The notes under the pieces are model-generated. The model searched no databases, had not been told where the DNA came from, and saw only the letters and a list, made by a program, of their open reading frames with translations. From assembly GCA_963580285.1 (NCBI GenBank), contig OY757014.1, forward strand, positions 20,748,088-20,812,087: a DNA stretch of 64,000 nucleotides, read 5' to 3'. The DNA comes from Lucinisca nassula (Eukaryota > Mollusca > Bivalvia > Lucinida > Lucinidae). How positions within the stretch are numbered: position 1 is the stretch's first letter; every line of letters starts with the position of its first letter. Position numbers and translations under genes: made by a program. Below are positions 1 through 10,475 of this stretch, piece by piece.

Positions 1-521
1 GTAAGAACATGGAGAATTGTTCAAAATTGAGATAGTTTGAATTACTGGGGTTAACTCTTAGTCCAAGGTCATGCGGCATAATAGGGGTCACTTTCGGATA
101 TTTTAAGACCTTTTCAAAATAAAAAAAATCAAAATTATTCTAAATATATGGATATCTGGAGCTTTAGGATATATTCTCAAGTGACTCTACTCTACATCAC
201 GTGAACAAGTTCGTGAAATGAACACCCCTCTAAACCGCAATTTATATATAGAAAAACCGGGGTATACGGGGGTATACCATATTTTTGCTATTTCTGCTGC
301 AAGACATAGGTTGTGGGTGCTCGTTAGAACCGCCTCATTCAAATCTATGTTTGCAGTATAAATAAGAAAAAATATCACGAATTTTGCATCAGAAAAGTAG
401 CCATTATGGAGATGTGAAAAATGCACTATGTTGCTCGGGTTTTTTGTTATCGTAATGAGAATAAGTTTGAACGAGCTATGGTAAACGAACTATGCGTGTT
501 CGAGGTATCGAGGTTTCACTG
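1..521. mobile_element. pogo-type MITE, left end outside window, with nested hairpin element
   Basis: The right terminus (about 478-521) reads as the reverse complement of a CAGTGAAACCTCGATACC-type end and is followed by TA. The same terminus and the same internal sequence recur in the complete element at 2995-3364. A TA target and CAGT...ACTG ends are typical of Tc1/mariner/pogo non-autonomous elements. There is no reading frame of interest. Alignment with the 3 kb copy shows foreign sequence at roughly 170-450. Confidence 0.7.
170..450. mobile_element. Hairpin-module element nested in the MITE (one arm decayed)
   Basis: This stretch interrupts the pogo-type MITE between two blocks that are contiguous at 3270-3330. 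It carries the marks of a family seen again at 7430-7735, 49.2-49.4 kb and 50.5-50.7 kb: a GTGAACAAGTCCGTGAAATG-like end, an AAACYCCANTTTATAT block, and the stem GTTAGAACCGCCTC at about 323-337. The opposite stem arm has been lost here, so the hairpin no longer forms. No coding potential was recognised. Confidence 0.55.
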
Positions 522-536
522 TATTTCACTTATTTT

Positions 537-765
537 GAGCCGATCATTAATCAGAGGTGGGCGAAATACCCGGCGAAAAAACATCTAGGATGTTTACCAT
601 TGTAAGATATATATATAGACTGTTCTGCAACGGAAGGTCAGGTGGTTTTTCTCCGGGTACTCCGGTTTTCGCCCACCTCTGATTAACGATCGGCTCGATA
701 TGAGTGAAATAATCTTGAAATGGCCGTAAAACCAAAACCAAAAAAAAAAAAAAAAAAATGATAAA
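537..765 (+). repeat. SINE tail fragments (Lys-like SINE family), one inverted and one direct
   Basis: Bases 610-757 match the 3' body of the SINE found complete on the minus strand at 58,018-58,240, including its CGCCCACCTCTGATTAACG block. They end in an A-rich tail (about 740-759). Bases 537-590 carry the same block in reverse, so the two pieces could fold back on each other. The tRNA-like head is absent from both. Confidence 0.7.
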
Positions 766-1130
766 TAGGATAAAGATACAGAATGTCGTAGAAATGCTTT
801 GCAGTATAGAAAATATCCTTATCATGAACTACATAACCCGCATGAAAGCAATGCTTGCTCCGCCTAATTGCTCGGGCAAATATCGCTCTCTGTCGAGGAA
901 TGCAATCCCATGTTAACCGTTAACTACAGATCGATGACGGATCCATCAGGGTTACCAACTTTTCGTTCGCTCTTTGCTGTATATTATTCTTATATGAATA
1001 CGTTCTGGGAAAACGATGTGGCGGTATTGGTTAGATAGAAATCTTTCACCACATAGTTATCCAAAAGGTCGTAGGTTCAAAATCCCATTTTTTTTTCGTT
1101 TTATACAGAGTTTTATGCAGCCTGTGGCAA
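766..1130. other. No recognised gene
   Basis: AT-rich sequence. A weak tRNA-like pair of boxes (TATTGGTTAGAT near 1024, GGTTCAAAATCCC near 1073) could be a decayed SINE head, but the spacing and arms do not support a tRNA. Nothing else is visible. Confidence 0.4.
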
Positions 1131-1133
1131 GAA

Positions 1134-1583
1134 ATGCTCAAGCCTGAGATTTTGGAACTTTGCAAACGAAATAAACCAGCTCCCACGTATCGAGTTGACC
1201 AGCTTTTGAAGAGACACGGGCACACAGTTCTGCGGCTACCACCATACCATCCTGATCGGAATGTCATTGAGATGATATGGGAAATTTTGAAAGGTTATAT
1301 TGACCGACGAAATTTACAGCATCGCATGACAGATATCAAGTCTCTGATCGAAGAAGGCATCGTAATTGTTGAAAAAGAATGGTCTGCTTGCTGCACACAT
1401 GTCGAAAAGGCTGAGCATGACTTTTGGAAAAGGGACATCGCTGTTGAGGCTGAAATGGATCCAATCATAAACCACGTGGACTCTGACAGTGACGTTAGAG
1501 ATGGTAGCGACGAAGGTACAGGGACTGCTTCTGAGGGTGATGAATCTACCGACACTGCCAAAGAATCAGAACTGTTTTTGTAA
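1134..1583 (+). pseudogene. Tc1/mariner-type DDE transposase, C-terminal fragment
   Basis: The 149-residue frame begins with a tRNA-like or random lead and then reads LRLPPYHPDRNVIEMIWEIL. This is the motif around the third catalytic acidic residue of the IS630/Tc1/mariner DDE domain (usual form PPYSPDLNPIE). A C-terminal helix block follows (HVEKAEHDFWKRD), then an acidic Asp/Ser/Glu-rich tail of about 45 residues, as seen in some long-tailed invertebrate members. The N-terminal HTH region and the first two catalytic aspartates are not found upstream, so this is a 5'-deleted remnant. The usual Pro of NPIE is Val. The role when intact is cut-and-paste transposition in the nucleus. The start at 1134 is only the first in-frame ATG, not a demonstrated start. 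Confidence 0.8.
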
Positions 1584-2230
1584 TGCAATTTTGAAATATG
1601 AAATTCTGAAAATGTGAAATTCTGAGATTGTGAAATTCAAACTAATGTGAATCGCTGAAATTTGAACACAAATGAATTACATACTAATAAAAAATCAAAG
1701 GAAAAAATAAAAAAAGTAAAAAAAAAAACCTTAGAAGAAAAAAAAAAAAAAAAAAAAACAACAACAAATATATATAATGAAAATTATCAAAACTATATGT
1801 AGAGCTGTGGCAAGGCTCAAAATATATGTGAAACAATTTCGTTATAATAATACAGAAAAAAGGAAAAAAAGCAGTTTTAAAAAAATTTACACCGTGCAAG
1901 TGTCTCTTCCATCCCTCGCCCTCACCATACCGAGGACTTCAAATGATTGCGAGCAGTAACTGGAACCACTCAGCTACATGTATTTGATATTCACGAGTAT
2001 TTCTGCGTGCAGTAAACTTACATTCGAAACGATGCCTACCATTGAATTATTACGTAAGGTATTTATCTTTAAGTTTTCAGTTCTACTCGACAATTTTTGT
2101 CATATTTTTATTTCCTATCTTTTATAATGCAAACAATGTGTTCTATTGTTGCGCATGAGAATGAGTTTCAGCTTTTATTTCTGAATTTTGCCTTTACTAA
2201 TGACACTGTCATCCCTAGATAACGGTATCA
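1584..2230. other. AT-rich spacer, no gene
   Basis: The transposase frame is followed by three short GTGAAATTC-like direct repeats (about 1612-1645) and long A runs (1733-1760). Small open frames here are low-complexity translations of those runs. No feature was recognised. Confidence 0.5.
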
Positions 2231-2234
2231 GATG

Positions 2235-2645
2235 GACCGGTCCGTGTGACGTAATGTTCAGTAAACATTCCTCGACATATACGTGTAAAAATATCATATG
2301 GACGTGTTATTCGAATGCGTTACTTCGATGTTGATTGTTGCATTACGCAAACACGCCCATACAAATACATTGCCACCTTTATCGCCGAAAAGATAAAAAT
2401 TTTATGATGAAACATTGTGATATTTTTCTTATTTCTGCTCCAAATATAGATTGTGGGCACTCGTTAGAACCGCCTCATCGAGGCGGTTCTAACGAGTACC
2501 CACAATCTATATTTTAGAGCAGAAATAAGAAAAAATAAGGTATATCCCCAGAAACCCCAGTTTTACTATATAAAACTGGGGTTCAAGGGGTCAAAATTAT
2601 ATAGGCATGTTTTCGTGATGATATTCGAATCTACTCATAGCCTTC
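2235..2645. mobile_element. Hairpin-module MITE with a near-perfect central palindrome
   Basis: The centre is a long inverted repeat with arms at 2428-2476 and 2480-2529 and a 3-nt loop (ATC). It contains TTAGAACCGCCTC and GAGGCGGTTCTAA. Outer sequence (ATTACGCAAACACGCC near 2342, AAACCCCAGTTTTACTATAT near 2553) recurs at 46,270-46,620. No protein is encoded. The element belongs to the palindromic family discussed in the findings. Confidence 0.75.
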
Positions 2646-2992
2646 TCTGTATCCAAGCCCAAATAATTTTCCCTTTCATCTTCAAACTAATGAATACTTC
2701 TTTTATACCACGTTTTGTTATATTGACTTAATGGTTAATCGTATCTGCAGTTGACTGTACTGCAAACTCTTACAATGGTCAAAACCCAGGGGAAATTATG
2801 GCCTGCCAATCCAATGTTTGCTGAATCGAGCAATTTTAGTCCAAATATTCTGACTGTAAACAATATTGTTTTGTCCGCACATTTCGAAGAAACTGAAAGA
2901 ACGTATTAGCTACGAAACGCATACAGTATATGGTGGAATGACTGTACTGATTTATAAATAAATAAATAAATAAATAAATAAAAATAAATAAA
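2646..2992. other. No gene; ends in an AAAT microsatellite
   Basis: No coding or recognised repeat content until an (AAAT)n tract at about 2955-2992 that abuts the TA target of the next MITE. Confidence 0.5.
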
Positions 2993-2994
2993 TA

Positions 2995-3364
2995 CAGTCA
3001 AACGTCAATACCGCGAACACCTCTAGGACCATGCGAAATTGTTCTCGATAGAGACAGTTCGAATTACATGTACTAAGGTTAGCTCATAGTCCCAAGTCAT
3101 TAGGTATAAAAGGGATCCTTTTCGGAGATTTTACGACGGCTTCGATAAAATCAAGGTCTGTTGAGGCGATTCTAATTAGTGCACACAGAATCAGAATCAT
3201 AATTGACATTCATACACCACACAACAGACCTTTTCAAAATAAGACCTGAAAAAATCAAATATAATTCTAAATATATGGATATCTGGAGCTTTGGGACTCA
3301 AGAACTAGTTTGAATTAGTCGTGATAAACGAACTAGCCGTGTTCGAGGTATCGAGGTTTCACTG
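2995..3364. mobile_element. Complete pogo-type MITE (370 bp, TA duplication)
   Basis: The left end CAGTCAAACGTCAATACC and the reverse complement of the right end CAGTGAAACCTCGATACC form terminal inverted repeats of about 25 bp. TA flanks both sides (2993-2994 and 3365-3366). Inside, about 3145-3228 is extra sequence absent from the copy at the window start. It includes half of the GAGGCGATTCTAA hairpin stem and a short LINE 3' end (CAGAATCAGAATCATAATTG, about 3191-3210, also at 5246-5265). No transposase; mobilisation would have needed a pogo-like enzyme. Confidence 0.8.
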
Positions 3365-3366
3365 TA

Positions 3367-3830
3367 AATAAATGGATACAAAAATATGATTATGATGATA
3401 ATAATAATAATAATAATAATAAAACAGGAACAACCAAAACACAACAACAAAACAGTCGAACTGATGACTGGTGTCATATACACATCTTTGTTTGATTTAA
3501 GACTCAAATAAATAAATAAATAGATAAATAAATAAAAAAGTACCGTTGCTTAAGACACTGTACATGATGAAGTCTTCCCAAAATCAGAGGTTCGCCAGGA
3601 GTACTGTAATATTTTGCCTCATTGAGGGTCGTTCAATACCCAGGTACTGACCCGTGACAAGTGCACGCTTTTCACATATTATTTACATGGTTACACAATT
3701 TTTATCTGTCAATCCAGTATTTGTAGTCCGAGCGTGGTAAAATAACATTTCGGGAGTCAGTGTTGCCGAATTTGCTTCACAAATTGTGTACAGTGATTAG
3801 ATACGCTTTTGAAAAAGAAAATAAACCAGA
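3367..3830. other. No gene; ATA and AAAT tracts
   Basis: Contains an (ATA)n tract at about 3398-3420 and an (AAAT)n tract at about 3508-3536. The 69-residue minus-strand open frame is driven by the Ile run of the tract and is not a gene. Confidence 0.5.
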
Positions 3831-3832
3831 AA

Positions 3833-4311
3833 ATGTACGAGGACTTGTGTGAAGTTTACGGAAAGACTTCTCCATCATATTCAACTGTTAAAATTGGGTG
3901 GCTGATCATAAGATTAAACGTGGTCGGGTAATGTTGAAAGAATAGCACAGTTGTGGAAGACCTGTGAACGCTACTGATGACTTCACTAGTGATAATCCAA
4001 AGGAATTAATAAAGCAGAAAAGGGGAATGAACGTTTCAGAAATGGCTAGAATATTGGAGATTCCCGCTATTCATATTTCCATTAGGGTCTAGTTATTTCA
4101 TGTTTGTGTTTCTGTCCCTTTAGTGTCTCTGATGGGAGTGGTGGGTATCAATTTATTGAGATATCGATGGAGGAAGTGCTTATTGCTGCGTAGTGATTAT
4201 GTGGAAAGAGAAGGCCAGATACTTATTGGACGAACCTGGTACCATCATGATAACACACCCGTGTGCTGTCATGCCGCCTTTCATATGTGTAGAACTTATG
4301 TTTTTTGTTAA
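3833..4311 (+). pseudogene. mariner transposase relic (HTH and second catalytic Asp visible)
   Basis: From 3833 the frame reads MYEDLCEVYGKTSPSYSTVK, which resembles the N-terminal HTH region of mariner transposases. A frameshift follows near 3900, then KRGRVMLKE, a TAG stop, and a block with GRPVNATDD and MNVSEMARILEI, the second HTH. After foreign sequence (4098-4145) a third segment carries GRTWYHHDNTPVCCHAA (about 4230-4280), matching the mariner block around the second catalytic Asp (HHDNAPAH in intact members). The first and third catalytic motifs are not visible. At least one frameshift, one internal stop and one interruption make it non-functional. Confidence 0.72.
4098..4145 (+). repeat. 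Fragment of Penelope-like element 3' tail
   Basis: The short block TTCATGTTTGTGTTTC plus the following CCCTTTAGTGTCTCTGATGG matches the tail at 48,187-48,227 (plus strand) and the reverse complement of 53,430-53,470. It lies inside the mariner relic and breaks it. Confidence 0.5.
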
Positions 4312-5180
4312 GATATACATTCTTATATTTTAGTGTTTCTGCTCGAAACATCGATTGAGTTTGCTCGTTAGAATCACTACATCGAGCCTGTTGACCCAAA
4401 ATCCATTTTTGAACAAAGAGAGATGGAAATAACGTAATTCTCATATAAACCCCACTAGTTCGTATGTAAAGAGGGGTTTCTAAGGGAAAGTAGTTTCAAA
4501 GACTTCTCAACAAAATACAAATAAAACATTCAGTCTGATAAAGTCGAACTTCAATAATACGAATACATTTTCCCCACGAAAATTAGTTCTAAATTGGAAA
4601 CTGAGGTTTAATCATTGCGCTAGGTCATGGAGTATAATGGGGATGACTTAAGCATATATTTCTTATGAAGGAATTTAATGCAGAATAGCAAAACCGAGAA
4701 AAGGGAAGATTCCCCGAACAAAATTTACTTAAACACAGACATTAAAGACCACAGTAGCGAGCTAGAGAAAAGGAAACGAGAGAGTGAGTAAATAATGAAA
4801 ACCCTGTAAACCCAGTTTTCCCCAAGGATTTAGAGGGGTATTCATAACACGGACATATTGACGTGATAGGATCGATATAAAAGTATTATGTTATTGTATA
4901 AAATTGCCATACTTTGTCGCTAAAATCAAGGAGGCGAGCTATAACATCGAGCGATAATTTTTATCGAGCTATAAAAATTCGGCTATTTACGACAATGTGC
5001 CGATGTTGTCCGAGTACGCTGCGGTGTACACAGTTTGACCTGGCGGATCGTAACAATACTGTTTGGGCATTATTTTTTTTTAATTAATTTTCCACTTTGC
5101 TGAATCTCGAAAACATCGTTTGGTATTACAGGATGCGCTTGGAATATGCTAGATATGAAAATCAAGATACCCTCCGTATC
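4312..5180. other. No gene; decayed hairpin-element pieces
   Basis: Two scraps of the hairpin-module family are visible: TCGTTAGAATCAC near 4359, and an AAACCCAGTTTTCCCC...TTCATAACACGGACATATTG stretch at about 4806-4860. The remainder is unassigned AT-rich sequence with no credible reading frame. Confidence 0.45.
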
Positions 5181-5181
5181 C

Positions 5182-5246
<65 letters not shown>
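5181..5246. repeat. (CT)n microsatellite at a LINE 3' end
   Basis: About 33 CT dinucleotides are followed by three CAGAAT hexamers. Read on the minus strand this is (GATTCT)n then (GA)n immediately after the LINE 3' UTR, so it looks like the tandem-repeat tail of the LINE that was later expanded. Confidence 0.85.
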
Positions 5247-5248
<2 letters not shown>

Positions 5249-5280
5249 AATCAGAATCAGAATTGTTACTGGTGACACGC

Positions 5281-5591
5281 GGCCGGCCTCGTTGGCTCAG
5301 TCGGATGCGCGTCTGACTGGTGATCAGGAGGACGCGGGTTCGACTCCCGCCGGGGTCGGCAACATTCTTTCGTGGAGATTGATCATGAAATCTTTTCTAC
5401 GGTCATTCTCTCCCTTCCGCTGATTCAAGAAGGGCAGTTGTCAGTTTCTGGCGAAAGAATGTGCACTGTACTGGTTAACCGCTTACGTATAAGCCTGCCC
5501 AGGAAAGTGTTGATAGGTAAACTGACCGGCTCAAAAATGACCTAAATAGTGTTGACTGGGCCGTTAAACTCCAAAACAAACAAACAAACAA
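5281..5591 (+). mobile_element. tRNA-headed SINE (family B), full length, 13-bp TSD
   Basis: The head has an A box (TTGGCTCAGTCGGATG, about 5291) and a B box (GGGTTCGACTCCC, about 5337). It folds tRNA-like, with the loop position suggesting GGU (Thr), a weak call. The body runs through CTGGTTAACCGCTTACGTAT to a CAAA tail. The direct repeat ACTGGTGACACGC at 5268-5280 and 5592-5604 is the target duplication, inside the LINE 3' UTR. A minus-strand relative lies at 8378-8672. Confidence 0.9.
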
Positions 5592-5643
5592 ACTGGTGAC
5601 ACGCCAAATGACATTCATACACCAGGACCTGTGATATGGGAAG

Positions 5644-6744
5644 TTAGTCCCTAGCTCTAACCAAAGATGTAAACTTGGCTACACAATCCTCAGCACCTTC
5701 AGCCGTCAAAATAATAGAATCGGGAAGGGCATTCCAATCTCTAATGGTTCGGGGGAAAAACGATTCTTTATAAATATCCGTTCTTGCAGGTAGGGTCTGA
5801 AACGTCATTGAATGGTGTTTTCTACAATGCCTAGCTGGGGGAACAAGGTCATCTGTTGGAATGCTGGCAGCACCCTTTAGACCTTTGTATAAGAGTATGA
5901 GCCTACTGTCTCTTCTCCTTTTCTTTAGAGACTCGCATCTTAATTTTCCTAGAATTCCAGTCATGCTCCCAGTTTCAAAGCAATAATTTCCAGTTACAAA
6001 TCTAGCAGCTCTATTCTGAACTTTTTCAATTTCTTCATTTAGGACCACTCCGCTTGGGTCCCAGATGCAACTACCATATTCCAAGATTTGGCGAACAAGT
6101 CCCCTGTATGCTGTTTCTTTCACATCCTGAGGACACTGATGAAGATTTCGCCTCAGGAAACCAAGTGTTCTATTCGCCTTTGTACACATATTGCTAATGT
6201 GTGTATTCCATCTCAAATCGTGAGTGATTGTCACACCAAGGTATTTAATGGAATTCACATTTTCGAGGACCGTTCCCTCTAAGGTGTAAGAAGCCTCAAC
6301 TTTATTAGATCTCTTCCTTGTTATCCGCATAATATTGCATTTAACTGGTTGAAATCTCATGCCCCATTTTCTGGCCCAACATCCTAATGTATCTATGTCA
6401 GCCTGAAGTTTCAGTGAGTCATCTGTATCTCTAATTTCCCGGTAACAAACACAGTCATCTGCGAACAGTCTTATTTCTGAGTCAATATCAGTGGAAATAT
6501 CATTGATGTACAGGGAGAACAATAGAGGACCAAGAACAGTCCCTTGTGGGACTCCAGACAAAACTGGCGCCCATACTGAAGATTCACCATTAACAACAAC
6601 ACGCTGTTTTCTGTAGCAAAGGAAGGAATCTATCCATTTAAGAGTCTTCCCACCAATTCCATAACCAAATAATTTGGATTTAAGTAGTTCATGAGGAGGG
6701 GTGTCGAAAGCCTTCTCAAAGTCCAGAATAAATGTGATACACAT
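5644..6744 (-). pseudogene. Non-LTR reverse transcriptase, C-terminal 366 residues
   Basis: The open frame starts at motif A (ILDFEKAFD, residues 6-14) with its catalytic Asp. Motif B follows as SGVPQGTVLGPLLFSLYIND (about 63-82) and motif C as RLFADDCV (about 91-98) with the Asp pair. Then come the KYLGVTI thumb block (about 167-173) and a C-terminal region ending SLVRARD. Motif A to stop is uninterrupted, so decay is slight. The fingers, the endonuclease domain and ORF1 are missing because of 5' truncation. When complete, the enzyme copies its own RNA at a nicked genomic target. The ATG at 6744 is simply the first in the truncated copy. Confidence 0.9.
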
Positions 6745-7080
6745 AGTTTAACTTGATAGTACGGTTTGCCTATGATGCTAGAGGTTGTGGATATGATCCA
6801 CGGCACAGGCGATAAAATTTCATATGTATTTCAACGACAGTACTTATGATGCACACAGAGGGGGGAGGGGGGGGGGGTCGAGTGAGAGCACAAGCGCTTA
6901 TAGAGTTGTGCTTATAGGTTTCTTATATAGAGTTATTCTAACACTGACATCATTTACAGAGATAAATGTCACACCGTGTATGTTCATGTTTAGTTATTGC
7001 ATGTGCAGCTTAAATGTTTTCTTTCTACCTCTTTGCCTTAATCCCTGGAGTGGACAAAGCCTGTGTACATTTTATGCACT
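6745..7080. other. No gene; G-run
   Basis: Contains a near-pure G tract at about 6861-6878. The plus-strand open frame across it lacks any recognisable domain. Confidence 0.5.
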
Positions 7081-7084
7081 GCAG

Positions 7085-7330
7085 AGATGTGCATGATGAA
7101 AGCCTACCTTGCGGTAGGGTCGTTAACCAGCACAGAGGATGACATTTCCTGCACAGGGGGTCCTCCAGTTAATGTCCCGATCTGTAGGACGGTACTTTAT
7201 GACAACCACTCATGCAAATGATGGCAGTCGAGCGTGTTCGGACACCGAAATTGTATTACCGAGATCGAACCGGGGCCCCACTAGCATCAGAGGCAGGTGC
7301 ACTTCGCGTTCCGTAAATATCCCTACAGTT
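7085..7330 (-). mobile_element. tRNA-headed SINE (family F), decayed
   Basis: Read on the minus strand, the head carries CTGATGCTAGTGGGGCCC and a degenerate B box (CCGGTTCGATCTC, about 7258-7270). The body includes the GTCCTACAGATCGGGAC and CCCCCTGTGCAGG blocks. A second, longer copy with an extra internal duplication is at 30,930-31,295. Confidence 0.65.
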
Positions 7331-7429
7331 ACTACATAATTACTGTGTAGGCTTTGTTCCTGTTAATCGTGAGTGTTTGCGAATAATGATCCACCATGTC
7401 CATCGTAATATAAGAAAGAAAAAAAAGAA

Positions 7430-7735
7430 CGAACGCATCACGTGAACAAGTCCGTGAAATGAAGACACCCCCCCCCCCCCCCCCACACACTAAACCCCAC
7501 TTTATATAGAGAAAACTGGGGTTTAAGCGGGTATACATTATTTTCCTTATTTCTGCTCCAAGACATAGGTTGGGGTCCTCTCGTTAGAACCGCCTCAATG
7601 AGACGGTTCTAACGAGCACCCACAACCTATGTTTGCAGTATTTATAAGAAAAATATCAGGGATTTTCATCAGAAAAGTACGTAGACATATTGATGAGAAG
7701 CATGCACTATGTCGCACGGGTGTGTTATCGTAATG
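7430..7735. mobile_element. Hairpin-module MITE
   Basis: It begins with ATCACGTGAACAAGTCCGTG and has a C-run (7467-7486), the AAAACTGGGGTTTAAGC block, and a central hairpin at about 7558-7640 with TTAGAACCGCCTC and GAGACGGTTCTAA facing each other across AAT. One arm position is mispaired (GAGACGG). No coding capacity. Confidence 0.7.
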
Positions 7736-7902
7736 GAAAGAAAGGACATTGTATCAGATGCAACTTTGGTATACATCGTTCAAGACTGGAAAAAAAAAAA
7801 CTGCCTGTTAGAAATTATGCGGATAATTTGAGCGATAAATGAACATGGCACTTTTTTTTAAATTAACATGGCACTTTGAAATCGACATACTCGCCGAAAA
7901 CG

Positions 7903-8171
<269 letters not shown>

Positions 8172-8377
8172 ATTTTACCATTACCTTTGTTATGTTGTTC
8201 GCTAATATAGAATTTAGCATAATAGACTAAATAAAAAATAACACCACTTAATTAAAATTAACATCAGTTATAAGAACTCACCCTGTTTTAACTAATTACA
8301 ACGTATTTAAATTACCTTCTGTCGGCCCCGCCCATCGTGGCTTAAGAAATAGACTGCAGGAAAGCGTGGTTTTGTTT
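8172..8377. other. No gene
   Basis: AT-rich stretch with no recognised repeat. The CGGCCCCGCCCATCGTGGCTT motif near 8322 resembles the head of SINE family G. Confidence 0.4.
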
Positions 8378-8672
8378 GTATTCGAGTTTAACGGCCCAAT
8401 CAACACTATTTTAGGTCATTTTTGAGTAGGTCAGTTTACCTATCAACTCTTCTCCTGAACAGGCTTATACGTAAGCGGTTGACCAGTACAGAGCACATTC
8501 TTTCGTCAGAAACTGACAACTTCCCTTCTTGAATCAGCGAAAGGGAGAGAATGACCGTAGAAGATATTTAATGATCAATCTCCACGAAGGAATGTAGCCG
8601 ATACCGGCAGGTATCGAACATGCATTCTTCTGATCACCAGTCTGACGCGTATCCGACAGAGCTACCGAAGCC
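8378..8672 (-). mobile_element. tRNA-headed SINE (family B), minus strand, decayed
   Basis: This is the reverse complement of the 5281-5591 element from the tail (GAGTTTAACGGCCCA, about 8388) to the head (about 8672). The B box has decayed relative to the other copy. Confidence 0.85.
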
Positions 8673-8714
8673 GCCTATCAAGCAAATGTGGTACGAGTCG
8701 GACCGTCCGTGCAA

Positions 8715-10165
8715 AACCCTGTCTATCTATCTTCTTATACTGAGTCGGTCATATTTGGCCATTACCTCAGTTGATTGGGTGGCTAAATTTAGAATTTAGC
8801 TAAAAAAAGAGAAGAAAAAAAAAAAAAAAGAGAGAGAGAGAGAGAGGCACTGGGTGCGTCCTTAAAACTATTTACAATCTGCATAACAGAGGTATCCTAA
8901 AACGCACACCTCTGAGTCTCAATCTTACACTGTATGGGCTTTAAACTCTTCTGCGGACTTGGCATTCACCGCAGAGGAGGGAATACTATTCCATTGGGGG
9001 AATAGTTCTAGGAAAGAAGGAGTTCTTCAGGGCATCACTATAGGACTGGTATCTACGATATTGTGAGTCGTTTATTTTTGATGCCCTTGTTTGGGTCGAC
9101 ACTGTTACAGGGGTCAAGTACCTATCTTTATTAATAGACACTGAATCAGAGTGTATCTTGTAGAAGAAGGTTAAAGAGGACTGCTCACGACGGGCTTCAA
9201 GGGACGGCCACACTAGCCCATTAAGCATGTCACCGACGCTACTTCTATTTCGCCATCGCCTACAGGTCCATCGAGCAGCTGTCCTCTGCACCTTCTCCAC
9301 CTGCTGAGTCTGAGTTTTAACATAGGGATGCCAAATGGGTGATGCATATTCAAGTTGAGGGCGAATCAATGTTTTATATGCAACATCCTTTGTCTGCCTA
9401 GGTGCAAAGGCCAAGTTCCGTCCTAGGAATCCTAAAGTCCTAGTTGCTCTAGATGTAATCTCAGAGATATGTTGACCCCAATCAAGATCGTCAGTGATGG
9501 TGATACCAAGATATTTGGCGGATTGAACATGCTCCAAAATTTGCTGGTGAAGTGTATAGTCAAACTTAATTTGCTTGTCCGGAGGGTGTCGTGACACCCT
9601 CATTGAGTGACATTGAACTTCATCTGCCAATCGGCCTCCACTGTGCAAGTTGATCCAGGTCATCTTTTAAAATAAGACAGTCTGAAGAAGAATATATGTT
9701 CTTATACAGGACACAATCATCAGCAAACAAACGGACCGATGACCTGATATTATCGGGGAGATCATTAATGAAAACCAAGAAAAGGACCGGTCCAAGGACC
9801 GAACCTTAGGGGACTCCAGATAAAACAGGGGACTGGATAAGACGGTTGGCCATCAAGTACAACTTGTTGTGAGCGCCCAATGAGCCATGAGCTAATCCAC
9901 CTATGTGTGGATCCTCTTATCCCATAGTACTCCAGTTAATGTAATAGCCTTCTGTGAGGTACCGTGCCAAAGGCATTAGCGAAGTCCATGATGATCAAGT
10001 CTGTCTGTTTGTGGCCACGGTTTATGGCCCCATCCAGATTGCTCACAATGTCATGGTAAAATTGAACAAGCTACGTTTCGCAAGACCTTTGACTTCGGAA
10101 ACCATGTTGACAGTCAGCAAGAATGCTCTGAAAGGCTAAAGGCTTGTTGATGTTGCTTACTAATA
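8715..10165 (-). pseudogene. Non-LTR retrotransposon copy with broken reverse transcriptase
   Basis: On the minus strand the order is motif A as DFANAFGTVPHRR (a catalytic-region Asp replaced by Gly), the GRSQQVVLDG block, motif B as SGVP-stop-GSVLGP (TAA where Gln is expected, near 9809), FINDLPDNIR, then motif C RLFADDCVLYK with the Asp pair. A frameshift near 9660 leads into the 225-residue segment 8986-9663 (KYLGITITDDLDWGQHI, then PQLEYASPIWHP), followed by a 3' UTR to about 8715. The plus-strand copy at 27,356-28,790 shares the family and the TAA. Non-functional. Confidence 0.88.
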
Positions 10166-10174
10166 TATCCTCCA

Positions 10175-10475
10175 GGGTTTTGCAACAGGTGGTTGGTTTC
10201 ATTGGTCGGCAGGGGATGAGATGTCATTTCATCTCAATGTTGGGTATTTAACACACAAAATTGGAAGCAATGTCTCCAAAATGACCAATATCTAGCGTTA
10301 ACAGGGACGTTGAGTGAGTGAGTGTTTGCGTTTTACGTCTCACCAACAGCTAAAGACTCATCCGAAAGTCTGGAGAAGCCCGGGGTCGATCCTGCGATCT
10401 CTGGTTTACAAGGCGAGTAGCGTAACCACTACACCGCGGAGGCTTCTAAACAGGGACGTTAAACCTAAAAACAAA
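10175..10475 (+). mobile_element. SINE family G fragment, split by a SINE C insertion
   Basis: The body TTTCATTGGTCGGCAGGGG...GAGATGTCATTTCATCTCAA leads to the tail GGGACGTTAAACCT. It is interrupted at 10,312-10,448 by a minus-strand SINE. AACAGGGACGTT at 10,300-10,311 and 10,449-10,460 is the duplicated target. The head is missing. Confidence 0.85.
10312..10448 (-). mobile_element. tRNA-headed SINE (family C), nested, 12-bp TSD
   Basis: Minus-strand head GCCTCCGCGGTGTAGTGG with A-box-like and B-box-like (GGATCGACCCC) segments, short body, and an (ACTC)n tail at 10,312-10,323. It lacks the ~35-bp GGTCATACGGAGACGGGACC segment present in the 43.7 kb copy, so it is a shorter subtype. Confidence 0.85.

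Larger units (their letters stand above)
5247..6744 (-). mobile_element. 5'-truncated non-LTR retrotransposon (LINE)
   Basis: The element runs on the minus strand from an abrupt 5' truncation at about 6744 (a stop codon lies just upstream) to a hexamer and dinucleotide tail at about 5250. Its 3' UTR is split by a plus-strand SINE at 5281-5591 with a 13-bp target duplication. 5' truncation and a simple-repeat tail fit target-primed reverse transcription. The clade looks Jockey/CR1-like from motif wording only. Confidence 0.85.

Noticed and set aside
1015..1090. tRNA-like element
   Set aside because: Only loose A- and B-box matches; no acceptor or anticodon stem can be drawn.
1295..1588. Minus-strand 97-codon Ser-rich frame
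   Set aside because: Shadow of the acidic tail of the plus-strand transposase fragment.
5281..5361. tRNA-Thr gene
   Set aside because: The fold is fair, but the sequence continues into a SINE body with a CAAA tail and flanking 13-bp duplication.
5097..5423. 108-codon frame with an LS-repeat
   Set aside because: Translation of the (CT)n tract running into a SINE head.
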